Positions 48,612-58,693 of a DNA stretch of 64,000 nucleotides are shown in pieces. Source of the DNA: Candidatus Dadabacteria bacterium CSP1-2 (lineage in GTDB: Bacteria; Desulfobacterota_D; UBA1144; Nemesobacterales; CSP1-2); contig LDXN01000006.1 of NCBI GenBank assembly GCA_001443445.1, forward strand, positions 1 to 64,000. The letters are read 5' to 3'. The notes beneath the pieces were generated by a model, which was given only the letters and a program-made list of their open reading frames with translations, made no database searches and was not told the origin of the DNA. The position numbers were made by a program, and so were the translations under genes. Numbering within the stretch: position 1 is the first letter of the stretch; the number at the start of each line of letters is the position of its first letter.

Positions 48612-49595
48612 ATGCTTTTTCCATCTTATCGTCCCAGAAGACTAAGAAAAACAAAGAGTATTCGTAAGATTATACAAGAAACGGATCTCTCTGTAAGCGA
48701 TTTTATATATCCAATGTTTGTTATCCCAGGCAACGGAGTTAAGGAAGAGATAACGTCTATGCCTGGAATTTTTAGATACTCGATTGACAACACGATTAAA
48801 GAGATAAAAGAAATAAAAGAGCTTGGGATTCAGGCAGTACTTCTTTTTGGTATTCCTGAGAAGAAAGATGAGCATGGCTCCGAGGGCTACAATGAAAATG
48901 GGATCATACAAAAGGCTCTAAGGAAGATTAAAGAAGAAATAAAAGACATTCTTCTAATTACAGATGTCTGTATGTGCGAATATACAAGCCACGGTCACTG
49001 TGGAATTGTAAAAGATGGTGAGGTGGAAAATGATGAGACACTTCAGTATCTAGGGAGGATGGCACTCTCCCATGCAAAAGCAGGGGCAGACATAGTAGCT
49101 CCATCTGATATGATGGATGGGCGTGTCGGTGTAATAAGAGAGGTACTCGATGAAAACGGGTTTCAAAATGTAGCTATAATGTCTTACTCCGCAAAATACG
49201 CCTCGGCCTTTTATGGACCATTTCGAGAAGCCGCTCATTCGACACCACTATTTGGAGATAGGCATGGATACCAGATGGACCCACCCAATATAAGGGAGGC
49301 ATTACGGGAGATCTCCCTTGATATTCAGGAGGGTGCAGATATTGTGATGATAAAACCTGCCCTTTCTTATCTCGATGTAATAAAAGCGGCAAAGGAGGAA
49401 TTTGATTACCCGATTGCAGCATATAGCGTTAGTGGTGAGTATTCAATGGTAAAAGCTGCTGGAAGGCTTGGATGGGTTGATGAAACTAAGCTCATGATGG
49501 AGATTCTTACGAGTATAAAACGCGCAGGTGCAGATATTATAATTACTTATTTTGCTAAAGATGCTGCAAGTATTCTGAACCCATCAAAAAGATAA
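48612..49595 (+). CDS. hemB: Porphobilinogen synthase
   Basis: A 327-residue enzyme that condenses two 5-aminolevulinates in heme, cobalamin and siroheme synthesis. It is the zinc type: the cysteine cluster [14 protein letters not shown] is intact. Schiff-base lysines are in [19 protein letters not shown] and [11 protein letters not shown]. Length is standard. A cobalamin-dependent MetH in the same window fits a cell that uses tetrapyrroles. Confidence 0.96.
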   Translation: MLFPSYRPRRLRKTKSIRKIIQETDLSVSDFIYPMFVIPGNGVKEEITSMPGIFRYSIDNTIKEIKEIKELGIQAVLLFGIPEKKDEHGSEGYNENGIIQKALRKIKEEIKDILLITDVCMCEYTSHGHCGIVKDGEVENDETLQYLGRMALSHAKAGADIVAPSDMMDGRVGVIREVLDENGFQNVAIMSYSAKYASAFYGPFREAAHSTPLFGDRHGYQMDPPNIREALREISLDIQEGADIVMIKPALSYLDVIKAAKEEFDYPIAAYSVSGEYSMVKAAGRLGWVDETKLMMEILTSIKRAGADIIITYFAKDAASILNPSKR

Positions 49596-49717
49596 CGTCA
49601 AATTTTGTTATGGAGATATATGAGTATAATGGCCACGTGGAAGACTTCTGATCTACCCTTAGCAATGTGATAATTTTAATTTGTTAAGCGAATAAGCATA
49701 ATACCTATTCTTCCTCA

Positions 49718-49737
49718 CGGAAACATAAAGGTTTCCG
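49718..49737. repeat. Small hairpin
   Basis: CGGAAAC (49718-49724) pairs with GTTTCCG (49731-49737) around a six-base loop, between hemB and the DUF4177 gene. It may be a weak terminator for hemB, but no T-run follows. Confidence 0.3.
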
Positions 49738-49823
49738 CTACAATTTATCAAAGGAAGATCACTAGTATTGCTGCCGGATTTATATTTGATTTCTATACGT
49801 CTAGTATTTCAATAGGAAAACAG

Positions 49824-50006
49824 ATGAAAAATACCCTTTATAAAGTCGTTGAAGTCACAACAGTTACAGACGAAGAGTTAGAGAGAGTGATAAATGAGTG
49901 GGTTCAAAAGGGTTGGTCTTTAGACACGATTCAATTTGCAATGAGGGATGCTTCAAAAAGACCAGCTATGGCTTTTGTAATTTTTACGATGAGCGAAGAG
50001 GGTTGA
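49824..50006 (+). CDS. DUF4177-like small protein
   Basis: A 60-residue soluble protein: KVVEVTTVTDEELERVINEW and GWSLDTIQFAMRDASKRPAM, then a beta strand. I recognise this as a DUF4177-type domain, common as a stand-alone small gene; its function is unknown. The end AFVIFTMSEEG is intact. A strong hairpin follows. Confidence 0.8.
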   Translation: MKNTLYKVVEVTTVTDEELERVINEWVQKGWSLDTIQFAMRDASKRPAMAFVIFTMSEEG

Positions 50007-50031
50007 GAAATCAAGTACCATATTTTGGAGT

Positions 50032-50060
50032 GTAGAGACGACCCGCTGGGTCGTCTCTAC
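50032..50060. terminator. Perfect hairpin between convergent genes
   Basis: GTAGAGACGACCC (50032-50044) pairs with GGGTCGTCTCTAC (50048-50060), 13 bases per arm around a 3-base loop. It lies between the converging DUF4177 and EamA genes and overlaps the EamA stop, so it probably terminates both directions. No T-run is present. Confidence 0.65.
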
Positions 50061-50500
50061 TCAACCGGGCCGCTGACACTGTTCCAATTAACAAGGATTA
50101 ATCCGAGCACTATGAGCACTATGCCCATAATCCGCTGAATAGATAGGGATTCGTGAAGGAAAATAAAGGCATATAGAGCTGTAAAAAGCGGGAATGTAGC
50201 AGTAATTGGAACTATCCTTGTAGTAAGGTCTTGTTTAAGCGCGACGAAATAAATAAATAACCCAACAATACCACCCAAGAGCCCTGCAAGGCATGTCCAT
50301 AGGAGAGTTTTTCCATCTATAGTGCCTATATCTCTATACTTACCGGTCACTAGAGATATAACAACAACAAATGTAGCTGTAAATACAAATCGCACTGTCA
50401 TAACAGTAAAAGGAGATGCTTTTACTAAACTTAGTTTTTCAAGTATAGGTGTAATTCCCCAAATTGATGCCACAAATAAGGCTAATGCTGCAGCTTTCAT
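50057..50500 (-). CDS. EamA/EmrE-type transporter, single domain
   Basis: A 147-residue membrane protein with four to five segments, one EamA unit (drug/metabolite transporter superfamily). Single-unit members must dimerise to transport. IWGITPILEKLSLVKASP at the N-terminus, TARIVPITATFPLFTALYAF-like sequence in the third quarter and IMGIVLIVLGLILVNW at the end are typical. The substrate is unknown. The HAD gene lies upstream on the same strand. Confidence 0.88.
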   Translation of the reverse strand: MKAAALALFVASIWGITPILEKLSLVKASPFTVMTVRFVFTATFVVVISLVTGKYRDIGTIDGKTLLWTCLAGLLGGIVGLFIYFVALKQDLTTRIVPITATFPLFTALYAFIFLHESLSIQRIMGIVLIVLGLILVNWNSVSGPVE

Positions 50501-50649
50501 GATGTACCTCCATTAAACATTTACTTTAATGATTATTTTGAGGAGCAGAAAGATAAAGAGATCTTATTTTAAAGCTTTTCATGAATTTTAAAATATAAGA
50601 CCACTTCTATATGCTGATAACTAACATTAAGTGTCTGATGTAAGCAATC

Positions 50650-51366
50650 TCAATCATGATCTATAATGCTGATAATCTGATTCAAGTTTTCTATCCTATC
50701 TACATCATTTATATCTTTATATCTTCCGCTTTTATCAATTAACAGTGCTCTAATACCAACTGACCTTGCTCCATAAAAATCAAGCTGAAGGCTATCTCCT
50801 AGATGTATAGATTCTGACGCAGAAACACTACTTCTTTCAAGCGCTAATTTGAAAATCTCTCGAGCAGGTTTTGCAAAACCCACCTCGCTAGAGATCATAA
50901 ATGAATCAAAGTAGGTATTAATCCCAAGATGAGAGCAGACATCATATATTCTGGAATCGAAATTTGATATTATCCCAAGCATTAGCCCCTTCGCTTTGAG
51001 TGTAGTTAAAACACCTTTTGTTTCTGGGAACAGCTCCCATGCCCTACTTCTAAAGGTTTCAAATAGTTCGTCAAAATAATCGTCGAATTTCGCAAACATG
51101 CCAACTTCTGAAAATACTTTCCTTACAACCTCATACCACCATTTCTTCTCATAGACCTTTCTATCATCTGGAGAAACGCCAGGGAAAGCCAAAGGGGGAG
51201 CAGATTTAAAAGCCTTAGTAAAGGCTTTCTCGATTTGCTCAGGTGTAGAATCAGCGCCGTACTTTCTTGAAACACTCCAGTATACATTCCCTACCCCACC
51301 CTTTACACGAAATAGTGTGTCGGCAGCATCAAAAAAAACAGCTTTAATTTGGATATTTTCTTTCAT
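50650..51366 (-). CDS. HAD hydrolase, HDHD3/DREG-2-like
   Basis: About 238 residues. The subfamily IA cap lies between FFDAADTL at the start and IISNFDSRIYD, GFAKPAREIF and HLGDSLQLDFYGARSVG. Motif I reads D-A-A-D-T where most HADs have DxDxT, so the second catalytic Asp is missing, as is common in the DREG-2/HDHD3 group. The ATG at 51366 has GTAGGT upstream; a TTG seven codons further is less likely. The substrate is unknown, and phosphatase activity may be weak. Confidence 0.85.
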   Translation of the reverse strand: MKENIQIKAVFFDAADTLFRVKGGVGNVYWSVSRKYGADSTPEQIEKAFTKAFKSAPPLAFPGVSPDDRKVYEKKWWYEVVRKVFSEVGMFAKFDDYFDELFETFRSRAWELFPETKGVLTTLKAKGLMLGIISNFDSRIYDVCSHLGINTYFDSFMISSEVGFAKPAREIFKLALERSSVSASESIHLGDSLQLDFYGARSVGIRALLIDKSGRYKDINDVDRIENLNQIISIIDHD

Positions 51367-51422
51367 GTATATACCTACTTTAAGCAAATATTTATTGGGT
51401 AGGTCACGATTCTGACTTATAA

Positions 51423-51578
51423 CTGACCACCGGCAAGCCTGTCCTGAGATTGATCCCCGATTTAATCGGGGAAGGAACTGGTGGCCTACCCGCTCTATTT
51501 TTATAATTGACCATCTGTACTAGCTAGATCACGAGTCCCCTCGAACTAAGCTCGGGGCAGGCTTGCTCGTGACCGTTT
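51423..51578. repeat. Compound palindromic repeat region
   Basis: Several overlapping dyads are visible. CCCCGAT (51455) pairs with ATCGGGG (51465). CCACCGGCAAGCC is followed by GGTGGCC. GATCACGAG pairs with CTCGTGACC across CCCCTCGAACTAAGCTCGGGG. Related G+C-rich, CACGA-containing repeats occur before acpS and pepA. It separates the HAD gene from the receiver-like gene. Confidence 0.6.
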
Positions 51579-51603
51579 ATACTGAATATGCTTTATTTCA
51601 GAA

Positions 51604-51612
51604 TGGTATAAT
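51604..51612 (+). promoter_or_regulatory. Extended -10 promoter of the receiver-like gene
   Basis: TGGTATAAT is an extended -10 with perfect TATAAT, 28 bases before the ATG at 51641. No strong -35 is visible. Confidence 0.5.
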
Positions 51613-51640
51613 ATACACTTTAAATAAAGAGTAAAGCAAA

Positions 51641-52042
51641 ATGGCTGGAACGAATCAGTACCCAAAAATAATTGTTGTATTAGATGACCTATTTTTTTCC
51701 TCTAAAATAAAAGAAGCCGCAAAATCACTTGACTTAAACTTAGAATTTACAAAAAACACCAATGGTTTAATCCAGAAACTAAAATCCGAAAAGCCTTCCC
51801 TTATCATCTTTGATCTTAACTCAAAAGCCTGTAATCCACTTGAATCAATAAAGGAAATAAAATCATTACCTGATCTAAATAACATACCTATTCTCGGCTA
51901 CTTATCCCACATTCAAACCGACTTAAAAGACGAAGCGGTTAAAGCAGGTTGTGACCTTGTGCTCCCTAGATCAAAGTTTTCTAAAGACTTGAAAGAGATT
52001 CTAACGAAGTATTTAACACAAAAGGGACAGTATTCCACATGA
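51641..52042 (+). CDS. Receiver-domain-like protein
   Basis: A 133-residue stand-alone domain with the response-regulator fold. VVLDD supplies the acidic pair, LIIFDLN the putative phospho-Asp (about residue 58) and LGYLSH the Ser/Thr position. The conserved Lys in strand 5 is replaced: DLVLPRSKF reads Pro-Arg where KP is expected. This PRSKF form is common in some Deltaproteobacterial receiver-like proteins, and phosphorylation may be impaired. It overlaps the start of the broken gene downstream by 4 bases. Confidence 0.8.
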   Translation: MAGTNQYPKIIVVLDDLFFSSKIKEAAKSLDLNLEFTKNTNGLIQKLKSEKPSLIIFDLNSKACNPLESIKEIKSLPDLNNIPILGYLSHIQTDLKDEAVKAGCDLVLPRSKFSKDLKEILTKYLTQKGQYST

Positions 52043-52831
52043 GCGGGATGGATGCAGTAAAAAAGAAGAGACTCCACGATAAACTGACCGAGTGTTTTCA
52101 AGTCGTCAATACTTGTCTTCGTACCTATTATAAGGGCGAAACACACATGTACCTTCCCTTGGCAGGACAGCTTCGAATCCTCTTCTGTGATACCAATCAA
52201 GGAAAGGAAATTGCCCTTCTCGGGCGAGTGTTCAGCGGTTTCGCACTTGAGCCTTTAGATGAAATTCGCTGGATTGAGCCTGGTTCAGTAACTGTGTCTT
52301 ATGGTTATCCGTATGCGATTAACTGGGATTCGCCGCCCGGGCAGGAATGGCGAATAGCCGAAATGCCTTTCAGAATCACTCGATATTCCAACTGACTCCA
52401 AGTAGCCGATCTAGTCCGCGCCGAAGGTAAGCCACTTCTTCCGCTCTCGAAATGGAGTGATCAGACCGTTACAGTCTACCCCATAGAACTCTCTATCAGG
52501 CAAATCATCCGGTCGATCACTGATAAGGACGGGGGGTGCCCATGTCGATGACGAGGAGAATACAGAGTTGAGGGCGATGAAGTGTCTTGGCCCTGCGGGA
52601 CTTGAAGTTCACGTGCTTTATATCATCGCATTGGCCCGATTTGCCCAAGCGGTCAGCCTCTACTACAGAGAATTCCGAAGGCGTTTCGAATACAAAGGCT
52701 TACTCGACAATTTAATTACTAACTGGGTGCTAGATGAAGAGGCTCTTGCTGCGATACCTCGTGAACCTGAGGAACTAAGATTGGGGAAAAGAGAGGAGTT
52801 TAGACTTTCGGTCTTAAAGCGAGTCAAGTAG
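52039..52831 (+). pseudogene. Broken gene: premature stop and frameshift
   Basis: A 118-residue ORF ends in TGA at 52393-52395, but the same frame continues with good protein sequence (LQVADLVRAEGKPLLPLSKW, then YPIELSIRQIIRSI). At the six-G run 52531-52536 the frame moves to that of a second ORF: after DKDGG it reads AHVDDEENTELRAMKCLGP and goes on to the stop at 52831. Joined, the three pieces give about 264 residues with no further stops. The gene is richer in G+C than its neighbours. I do not recognise the family. The TGA could come from TGG, and the G-run shift could be an assembly error. Confidence 0.7.
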
Positions 52832-52955
52832 CACGTCTCATTGAGATTGCATGACAACCGCTTGAAGCTGACGAGCACAGTCGAAGCTGTAATTACGCAG
52901 GTGACGTTCTCAAAGAATCTGTCGATTGCTCAATGGGTTTAGGAGCAACAACACG

Positions 52956-55900
52956 TTAATAACCCAAATTTGGACGAAGCCATTTCTCAACGACTTCGAC
53001 GGACATATTCTTTCGCCTGGCGTAGTCATCAACCTGGTCGCGGTCTATTTGGCCTACATGGAAATATTTTGCTTCTGGATGGGCGAAGTAGAAACCTGAA
53101 ACAGAGCTTGGAGGGTTCATAGCGAAATTTTCTGTGAGGGTTATTCCGACGTTCTTCTCAGCATCGAGCAAACTCCAGAGAAGGCCCTTTTCTGTGTGAT
53201 CTGGACAGGCTGGATAACCAGGTGCTGGACGGATTCCTCTGTATTTCTCATTGATCAAGCCTTCGAATGAAAGATTCTCATCTTTGCCAAATCCCCAAAT
53301 TATTCGTGCTTTCTTATGCATCATTTCTGCAAGTGCCTCAGCAAATCTGTCGCCAAGCGCCTTAACCATTATGGCAGAATAGTCATCGTTCTTAGCTTTT
53401 AAGGTTTTGGCGAAATCTTCCACCTCCTCTCCAGCAGTCACTGCGAATCCACCGATGTAATCCTTACGACCAGACTCCTTAGGTGCAACAAAATCTGCCA
53501 AACAGTAGTAAATACCATTCTCATCTTTTACCTTTTGCTGACGGAGGAAGTGGGATGTTCCCAAAACTTCTTTACGCGATTCGTCCGTATAAACCTCAAT
53601 ATCATCGCCAACACTGTTGGCAGGCCAGAGAGCTATAACAGCACGGGCTCTGAAGCGTTTGTTTGCAATAATTTCCTTAAGTAGTCTTTGTGCATCCTGA
53701 TAAAGCTCGCGTGCTTGGGCTCCATAATCCTTATGTTTAAAAATTTTTGGATAAACTCCTTTAAGTTCCCACGCCCAGAATAGAGGCGACCAGTCTATAT
53801 AAGGGGCAATCTCTTCAAGAGGAATGTCTTGAAAAACCTGCAAGCCTAACTTGGCAGGGGTATCAATGCGTATGTTTTCCCAATCAGTCTTAAACACATT
53901 AGCACGAGCTTCTTCTATAGGAACAAAGTTTCTTTTTTTCTTACCTGCGGCATGTTGTTGTCTTCGCTTTTCCTGCTCGATTCGGAGATCAGCGACATAC
54001 CTATCCATCTTTTCCGGATTCAGTAGATTGTTACAGACACCGACAATCAGGGAGGCATCAAGAACATGTTCGGCTACACCACTATACTGAGGGGCGATCT
54101 TAATAGCAGTATGGGCTTTGCTAGTCGTTGCTCCCCCAATAAGAAGGGGTATCTTAAAACCCTGTCGCTCCATTTCAGAGGCATTATGGATCATTTCATC
54201 AAGTGAAGGTGTAATAAGCCCACTTAAGCCGATAATATCAGCGTTTATCTCTCTAGCTGTATTTAATATTTTTTCACAGGGAACCATCACACCAAGGTCA
54301 ACAACTTCATAGTTGTTACATGCAAGAACCACAGCAACGATATTTTTTCCAATGTCGTGTACATCACCCTTCACCGTAGCAATAACAAACTTCCCCCGAT
54401 TTCGCGCGTTTTGGGTCTTGGCTTTTTCTGCCTCCATAAATGGTTCGAGATAAACAACGGCTTTTTTCATAACACGAGCACTCTTAACAACCTGGGGAAG
54501 AAACATCTTGCCCGCTCCAAAAAGGTCTCCAACTACCTTCATGCCATCCATAAGTGGACCTTCAATTACATCAAGAGGCATTGCGTATTGCTGGCGGGCT
54601 TCTTCAGCGTCCTCTTCAATATAATCCATGATTCCGTTAACAAGAGCATGTGTGAGTCGCTCATTTACGGTACCTCTTCGCCAGAGGTTTTCATCCTTTG
54701 CTTTAGCTTTTCCCTTGTTTTTGACCCTCTCTGCATATTCGATAAGGCGTTCGGTTGCATCTGGTCGCCGATTGAGAAGGACATCCTCAACTAATTCAAG
54801 TAATTCTTTATCAATTTCTTCGTATACAGCAAGCATGCCAGCATTAACAATAGCCATATCAAGTCCTGCATTGATGGCGTGGTATAGAAATGCGCTGTGC
54901 ATTGCTTCCCGCACTATATTGTTGCCGCGAAAAGAGAAGGATATGTTGCTTATCCCCCCGCTTGTGCGTGCACCTGGACATGTGGCTTTGATTTCACTTA
55001 CAGCCTCTATAAAGTCCACTGCATAATTGCTATGCTCATCTATACCTGTAGCCACAGTCAGAATGTTAGGATCAAAAATGATATCCGTCGGATCCATACC
55101 AACCTTTTCGGTCAAGAGTTTATATGCCAGCTTGCAGATTCGGACTTTATCAGCTTTACTGACAGCTTGTCCATGTTCATCAAAAGCCATTACTATGACG
55201 GTAGCACCATAGCGCATAATAAGCCTTGCCTGCTCAAGGAACTTTTCCTCGCCTTCTTTTAAGCTGATAGAATTCACTATACATTTGCCTTGAACAGAAC
55301 GAAGACCCGCTTCAATAACCGACCACTTAGAGCTGTCAATCATGATAGGAACACGTGCGATATCGGGTTCAGAGCCAATTAAATTCAAAAAGCGCGCCAT
55401 GCATGCTTCACTATCTAGCAGAGCCTCGTCGAAATTGACGTCAAGTATGTTGGCACCGTTTTCCACCTGCTGCCTGGCTATTGCTAAAGCACCCTCAAAA
55501 TCATCTGCTTTAATAAGTTGTGCAAATTGAGGCGACCCAGTTACGTTAGTTCTTTCACCAATCATAACAAATGGAGCGTTGTCACCCTCTATTTTCAAAG
55601 GTTCAAGACCGCTAAGACGAGTCGCAGGAGTAACCTTTGGAATCTTACGTGGTAGAATTCTTCTCAATCTTTCCTTAATAGCACATATATGCTCAGGCGT
55701 TGTCCCACAACAACCACCGACGATGTTCAAAAATCCGCTACGAGCAAAATCTTCCAGTAAACTTGAAGTTATATCAGGGGTTTCATCATACCCGGTTTCG
55801 CTCAAAGGATTAGGGAGACCGGCATTAGGGTAACAACTGATGTAACAATCGGCAATTTTGGAGAGTTCTTCCATATGTGGACGCATCTCTTTGGCACCTA

Positions 55901-56660
55901 AAGCACAATTAATACCAACACTTAATGGCTTAGCGTGCTGAACGGAGTACAAGAAGGCCTCTATAGTCTGGCCGGATAGTGTGCGGCCAGAGGCGTCCGT
56001 GACCGTTACAGAAAGCATGATAGGCAGGCGTACACGATGCTCATCAAAAAATTTTTCGATAGCAAAAATGGCAGCTTTCAGGTTTAGAGTATCAAAAGCA
56101 GTCTCTGGCAATAATATATCCACTCCGCCATCAACTAGACCTTTAACCTGCTCATAGTAGGCATCAACCAGCTCCTGGAATGTAATGGAGCGGAATGAAG
56201 GGCGGTTAATATCAGGAGATAACGATGCTGTTCTGTTAGTTGGTCCAATAGCACCTGCAACAAAGCATTGACGATTAGGGTTCCTTGCCATGAATTCATG
56301 TACTACATTGCGAGCAATTTGAGCACCTTTTCTGTTAAGTTCATAAACAATGTTGTCTAGACCATAATCAGCCTGGGCGATCCTCGTACTGTTGAAGGTA
56401 TTGGTTTCAATAATATCCGCACCTGCCTCTAAATACTGACGGTGTATAGCAGTAATTATCTCAGGACAAGTTAGATTTAAAATGTCGTTATCCCCTTTAA
56501 TATCCTTGTGATGATTCTTAAAGCGCACTCCCCTAAATTCAGCTTCTCCCAATTTATGGCTCTGAATCATAGTGCCCATAGCGCCATCTAAAATAAGTAT
56601 GCGCTCTTTAAGTAATTCTTGGAGGAGTTTATATTTTTCGCTTTCAGGTTTTATTAACAT
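52956..56660 (-). CDS. metH: Methionine synthase, cobalamin-dependent
   Basis: A 1234-residue, four-module enzyme that transfers a methyl group from methyl-tetrahydrofolate to homocysteine. The homocysteine domain is first ([23 protein letters not shown] and [10 protein letters not shown] giving the zinc Cys residues). The pterin domain follows ([18 protein letters not shown]). The cobalamin domain has [10 protein letters not shown], with the lower-ligand His, and [13 protein letters not shown]. The reactivation domain ends with [18 protein letters not shown]. No cobalamin riboswitch is visible upstream. Two small genes precede it closely on the same strand. Confidence 0.97.
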   Translation of the reverse strand: MLIKPESEKYKLLQELLKERILILDGAMGTMIQSHKLGEAEFRGVRFKNHHKDIKGDNDILNLTCPEIITAIHRQYLEAGADIIETNTFNSTRIAQADYGLDNIVYELNRKGAQIARNVVHEFMARNPNRQCFVAGAIGPTNRTASLSPDINRPSFRSITFQELVDAYYEQVKGLVDGGVDILLPETAFDTLNLKAAIFAIEKFFDEHRVRLPIMLSVTVTDASGRTLSGQTIEAFLYSVQHAKPLSVGINCALGAKEMRPHMEELSKIADCYISCYPNAGLPNPLSETGYDETPDITSSLLEDFARSGFLNIVGGCCGTTPEHICAIKERLRRILPRKIPKVTPATRLSGLEPLKIEGDNAPFVMIGERTNVTGSPQFAQLIKADDFEGALAIARQQVENGANILDVNFDEALLDSEACMARFLNLIGSEPDIARVPIMIDSSKWSVIEAGLRSVQGKCIVNSISLKEGEEKFLEQARLIMRYGATVIVMAFDEHGQAVSKADKVRICKLAYKLLTEKVGMDPTDIIFDPNILTVATGIDEHSNYAVDFIEAVSEIKATCPGARTSGGISNISFSFRGNNIVREAMHSAFLYHAINAGLDMAIVNAGMLAVYEEIDKELLELVEDVLLNRRPDATERLIEYAERVKNKGKAKAKDENLWRRGTVNERLTHALVNGIMDYIEEDAEEARQQYAMPLDVIEGPLMDGMKVVGDLFGAGKMFLPQVVKSARVMKKAVVYLEPFMEAEKAKTQNARNRGKFVIATVKGDVHDIGKNIVAVVLACNNYEVVDLGVMVPCEKILNTAREINADIIGLSGLITPSLDEMIHNASEMERQGFKIPLLIGGATTSKAHTAIKIAPQYSGVAEHVLDASLIVGVCNNLLNPEKMDRYVADLRIEQEKRRQQHAAGKKKRNFVPIEEARANVFKTDWENIRIDTPAKLGLQVFQDIPLEEIAPYIDWSPLFWAWELKGVYPKIFKHKDYGAQARELYQDAQRLLKEIIANKRFRARAVIALWPANSVGDDIEVYTDESRKEVLGTSHFLRQQKVKDENGIYYCLADFVAPKESGRKDYIGGFAVTAGEEVEDFAKTLKAKNDDYSAIMVKALGDRFAEALAEMMHKKARIIWGFGKDENLSFEGLINEKYRGIRPAPGYPACPDHTEKGLLWSLLDAEKNVGITLTENFAMNPPSSVSGFYFAHPEAKYFHVGQIDRDQVDDYARRKNMSVEVVEKWLRPNLGY

Positions 56661-56686
56661 ATTAGTAAAGTATATCTAAAAGACTC

Positions 56687-56860
56687 TTAATCCTCCTCTG
56701 ACTCCAGAATCTCTAGTGCTTGTTTTACCTTATTTATTATCATAACAATAGCTTTTCCGGCTTCCTCAGGCAAACCGTCTATATCAACCTCAGTAGTTAG
56801 ATCAAGCATCAAGCCATCTATCTTACGCAAATATTTCTTTGCTGTATCAATTTCAGTCAT
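56687..56860 (-). CDS. Small acidic protein upstream of metH
   Basis: A 57-residue ORF: MTEIDTAKKYLRKIDGLMLD at the start, then a helix and KVKQALEILESEED at the end. AGGAGG lies a few bases before its ATG, and metH starts 26 bases after its stop. It is helical and acidic with no recognised domain. The strong ribosome-binding site and operon position argue that it is real. Confidence 0.6.
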   Translation of the reverse strand: MTEIDTAKKYLRKIDGLMLDLTTEVDIDGLPEEAGKAIVMIINKVKQALEILESEED

Positions 56861-56928
56861 GTTTAGGCCTCCTTCGAATTTCGAGATTAATCGGTTTTAT
56901 TCCTTAACAAGAAATATGAGTGGTAAAA

Positions 56929-57204
56929 TTATGCACTTCTAATAAGCTTTCTACACCCGTCAAATATACTACATGGGAACTGTAAATTCTTTAACAAAGC
57001 TTCTAAATCTATAAAGCTTCCTGAAAGCATAAGCTTTATACTCAATCTTCTTCCATGAACAAGAACATATAGTTCTTCTATCTCAGAGAATTTAGCAAAT
57101 TCATTGTTTACTGCTTCAAGTATTCCCTTGAGAACAATGCTTGAATCCATAATCGCCACTTCTATAGGAACTCCAATAAACTGCATTAAGTCATCCTGCT
57201 TCAT
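56929..57204 (-). CDS. Hypothetical protein upstream of metH
   Basis: A 91-residue soluble protein with alternating strands and helices. MQFIGVPIEVAIMDSSIVLK and IEELYVLVHGRRLSIKLMLS suggest a small beta-barrel like an Sm- or HPF-type fold, but I do not recognise a family. AGGAGG precedes the ATG at good spacing. It starts the likely operon 57204-52956 with the 57-residue gene and metH. Confidence 0.6.
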   Translation of the reverse strand: MKQDDLMQFIGVPIEVAIMDSSIVLKGILEAVNNEFAKFSEIEELYVLVHGRRLSIKLMLSGSFIDLEALLKNLQFPCSIFDGCRKLIRSA

Positions 57205-57227
57205 ATGGTTCCTCCTAAATAGCCATT

Positions 57228-57296
57228 AGCTATCAGTGGTCAGCTATCAGTTTTTAAGGTATTTAGCTGATTACTGACGGCTGATAACCGATAGCT
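57228..57296. repeat. AGCTATCAG-type imperfect inverted repeat
   Basis: A left arm of two AGCTATCAGT copies (57228-57251) pairs imperfectly with the right arm (57273-57296, containing CTGATAACCGATAGCT). Between them are AATTTAGCTGATTA-like bases. It sits just upstream of the 91-residue gene and may contain or block its promoter. Confidence 0.55.
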
Positions 57297-57382
57297 CTTC
57301 GTACTATTATGCCATAAATTCCATTTGACTCTTATTGTAGAAAGGATTTAATATATACCTAAAAGAATTTGGGGATTTAAAT

Positions 57383-57820
57383 ATGATTAAAGAACTAATA
57401 AAGACGCATGCAAAAGTAAAAGAACGTCAGAACATATCTTTATGCACATTATTTTTAGTCGTTTTAGTAATTTTGATTATTGGTTGTGGTAAAAAGGAAA
57501 ATGAAATTCCAGCAGTGCATATACCTGGAATAAGGGCGCCAATTACGAAAATACTCATCTCTCCCCTAGCCTTCGACGGCGCAATAGTAGCTGTCGAAGG
57601 AATAGCCCATGATGTCAAGCAAGAGAAATCCGATGGACAGGATAAAACATCAACTATATTTAAGTTATCTGACCTTCAAGGGAATTATATAAACGTATCA
57701 ACACCAGGAAAAAGGGAGATTTTCGAATACGATTATCTCGTTGTTGGAGGGATATATCGACGAGCTCAAAACTTAATAGAGGCACAACAAATAGAGATAA
57801 TAGTATTAGAAGAAAAATAG
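57383..57820 (+). CDS. Predicted lipoprotein with an OB-like domain
   Basis: A 145-residue protein. A charged N-terminus and a hydrophobic stretch (about 22-33) end in LIIGC with a following GKKEN, a good lipobox. The mature part is beta-rich: AIVAVEGIAHDV, FKLSDLQGNYINVSTPGK and YLVVGGIYRRAQNL suggest a small OB-fold or nucleic-acid-binding-like domain outside the membrane. The function is unknown. A strong hairpin follows its stop. Confidence 0.75.
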   Translation: MIKELIKTHAKVKERQNISLCTLFLVVLVILIIGCGKKENEIPAVHIPGIRAPITKILISPLAFDGAIVAVEGIAHDVKQEKSDGQDKTSTIFKLSDLQGNYINVSTPGKREIFEYDYLVVGGIYRRAQNLIEAQQIEIIVLEEK

Positions 57821-57895
57821 TATCACTTATTATGTTACATTCAGATCTCCATTTGTATTTACTAAGTGAAATCTAGATTAAAGCCCGTTGTTTTC

Positions 57896-57935
57896 CAATT
57901 AAGCTCCCTGGGGCAACCCACAGGGAGCTTAATTG
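57896..57935. terminator. Perfect 15-base inverted repeat
   Basis: CAATTAAGCTCCCTG (57896-57910) pairs exactly with CAGGGAGCTTAATTG (57921-57935) around a 10-base loop. It lies after the lipoprotein gene and before the RNase P-ligase operon. No T-run follows, so its terminator function is likely but not classical. Confidence 0.65.
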
Positions 57936-58003
57936 CTAATAATAATTGCCAAATCAATAATATTGAATATGCGCTTATTAACCGATAACCTTAAATAATT
58001 AGT

Positions 58004-58675
58004 ATGGCTGAACAAAAAACCACGCTTCCAAATAACGAATTGTCTGAAAGAATTTCACATAAAGAAGTTAAAACAGAGCATACACAGTCTAACAATGAGG
58101 CACATATACCACCACCAGCGGTATTACGTCCGCGTCTCGTACTTGACACAAGCCTATTTGTTAATCCCGATGCCCAACATCAATTCGGTGAAAATGTGGA
58201 TAAAGCAGTCGACAGATTTCTTAAAATTACGCGAGAGAATAACATCGAGATCTATATGCCTCTCTCTGTTTTTCGTGAGCTCTCGAACTTCACATCATCA
58301 GAAGCACTGATATCTTTTCGCCGAGATGCAATTGTGAGAGCACCTGACCTTTATAACTTGCAGGTACCTGCTGCCATTTTTCACATCTTCATAGGTGAAC
58401 TGCGTAACCGCATAAACAAAGGGCTACGAATCGCAGAAGAAGCGATTCACAAAGAACCAACTGCTGACAACTTACGTAGACTAAGACAAGAATACCGCGA
58501 GGCTCTACGCAGTGGTATGGTAGATAGCGTAGAAGACCTAGACGTGGTCTTACTTGCAAAAGAAATTGGAGGTGCCGTTCTATCAGCTGATGAGGGCATC
58601 GCCAATATGGCGGAAGCACTCGGCATAGAGGTTTTGTCAGCTACTTATTTTATCCACAGATATGGAGCAGAATAA
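58004..58675 (+). CDS. RNA-free RNase P (HARP), PIN-like nuclease
   Basis: A 223-residue protein of the HARP family (homologues of Aquifex RNase P; formerly UPF0278, also known as RNA ligase partner, MJ_0950 family). The PIN-like core shows LVLDTSLFVNPD with catalytic Asp48, then MPLSVFREL, LRNRINKGLRIAEE in the helical arm, YREALRSGMVDSVEDLDVVL with Asp178 and Asp180, and LSADEGIANMAEALGIEVL with Asp196. The known role is removal of tRNA 5' leaders by protein alone. A 40-residue hydrophilic N-terminal extension is unusual. It is followed 18 bases later by an RNA ligase in a clear operon. Confidence 0.9.
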   Translation: MAEQKTTLPNNELSERISHKEVKTEHTQSNNEAHIPPPAVLRPRLVLDTSLFVNPDAQHQFGENVDKAVDRFLKITRENNIEIYMPLSVFRELSNFTSSEALISFRRDAIVRAPDLYNLQVPAAIFHIFIGELRNRINKGLRIAEEAIHKEPTADNLRRLRQEYREALRSGMVDSVEDLDVVLLAKEIGGAVLSADEGIANMAEALGIEVLSATYFIHRYGAE

Positions 58676-58693
58676 AACCGAGAGTGAAGGAAT

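Noticed and set aside
52832-52955. Possible further gene fragments after the broken gene
   Set aside because: No frame continues the homology, and the sequence could not be linked to any family.
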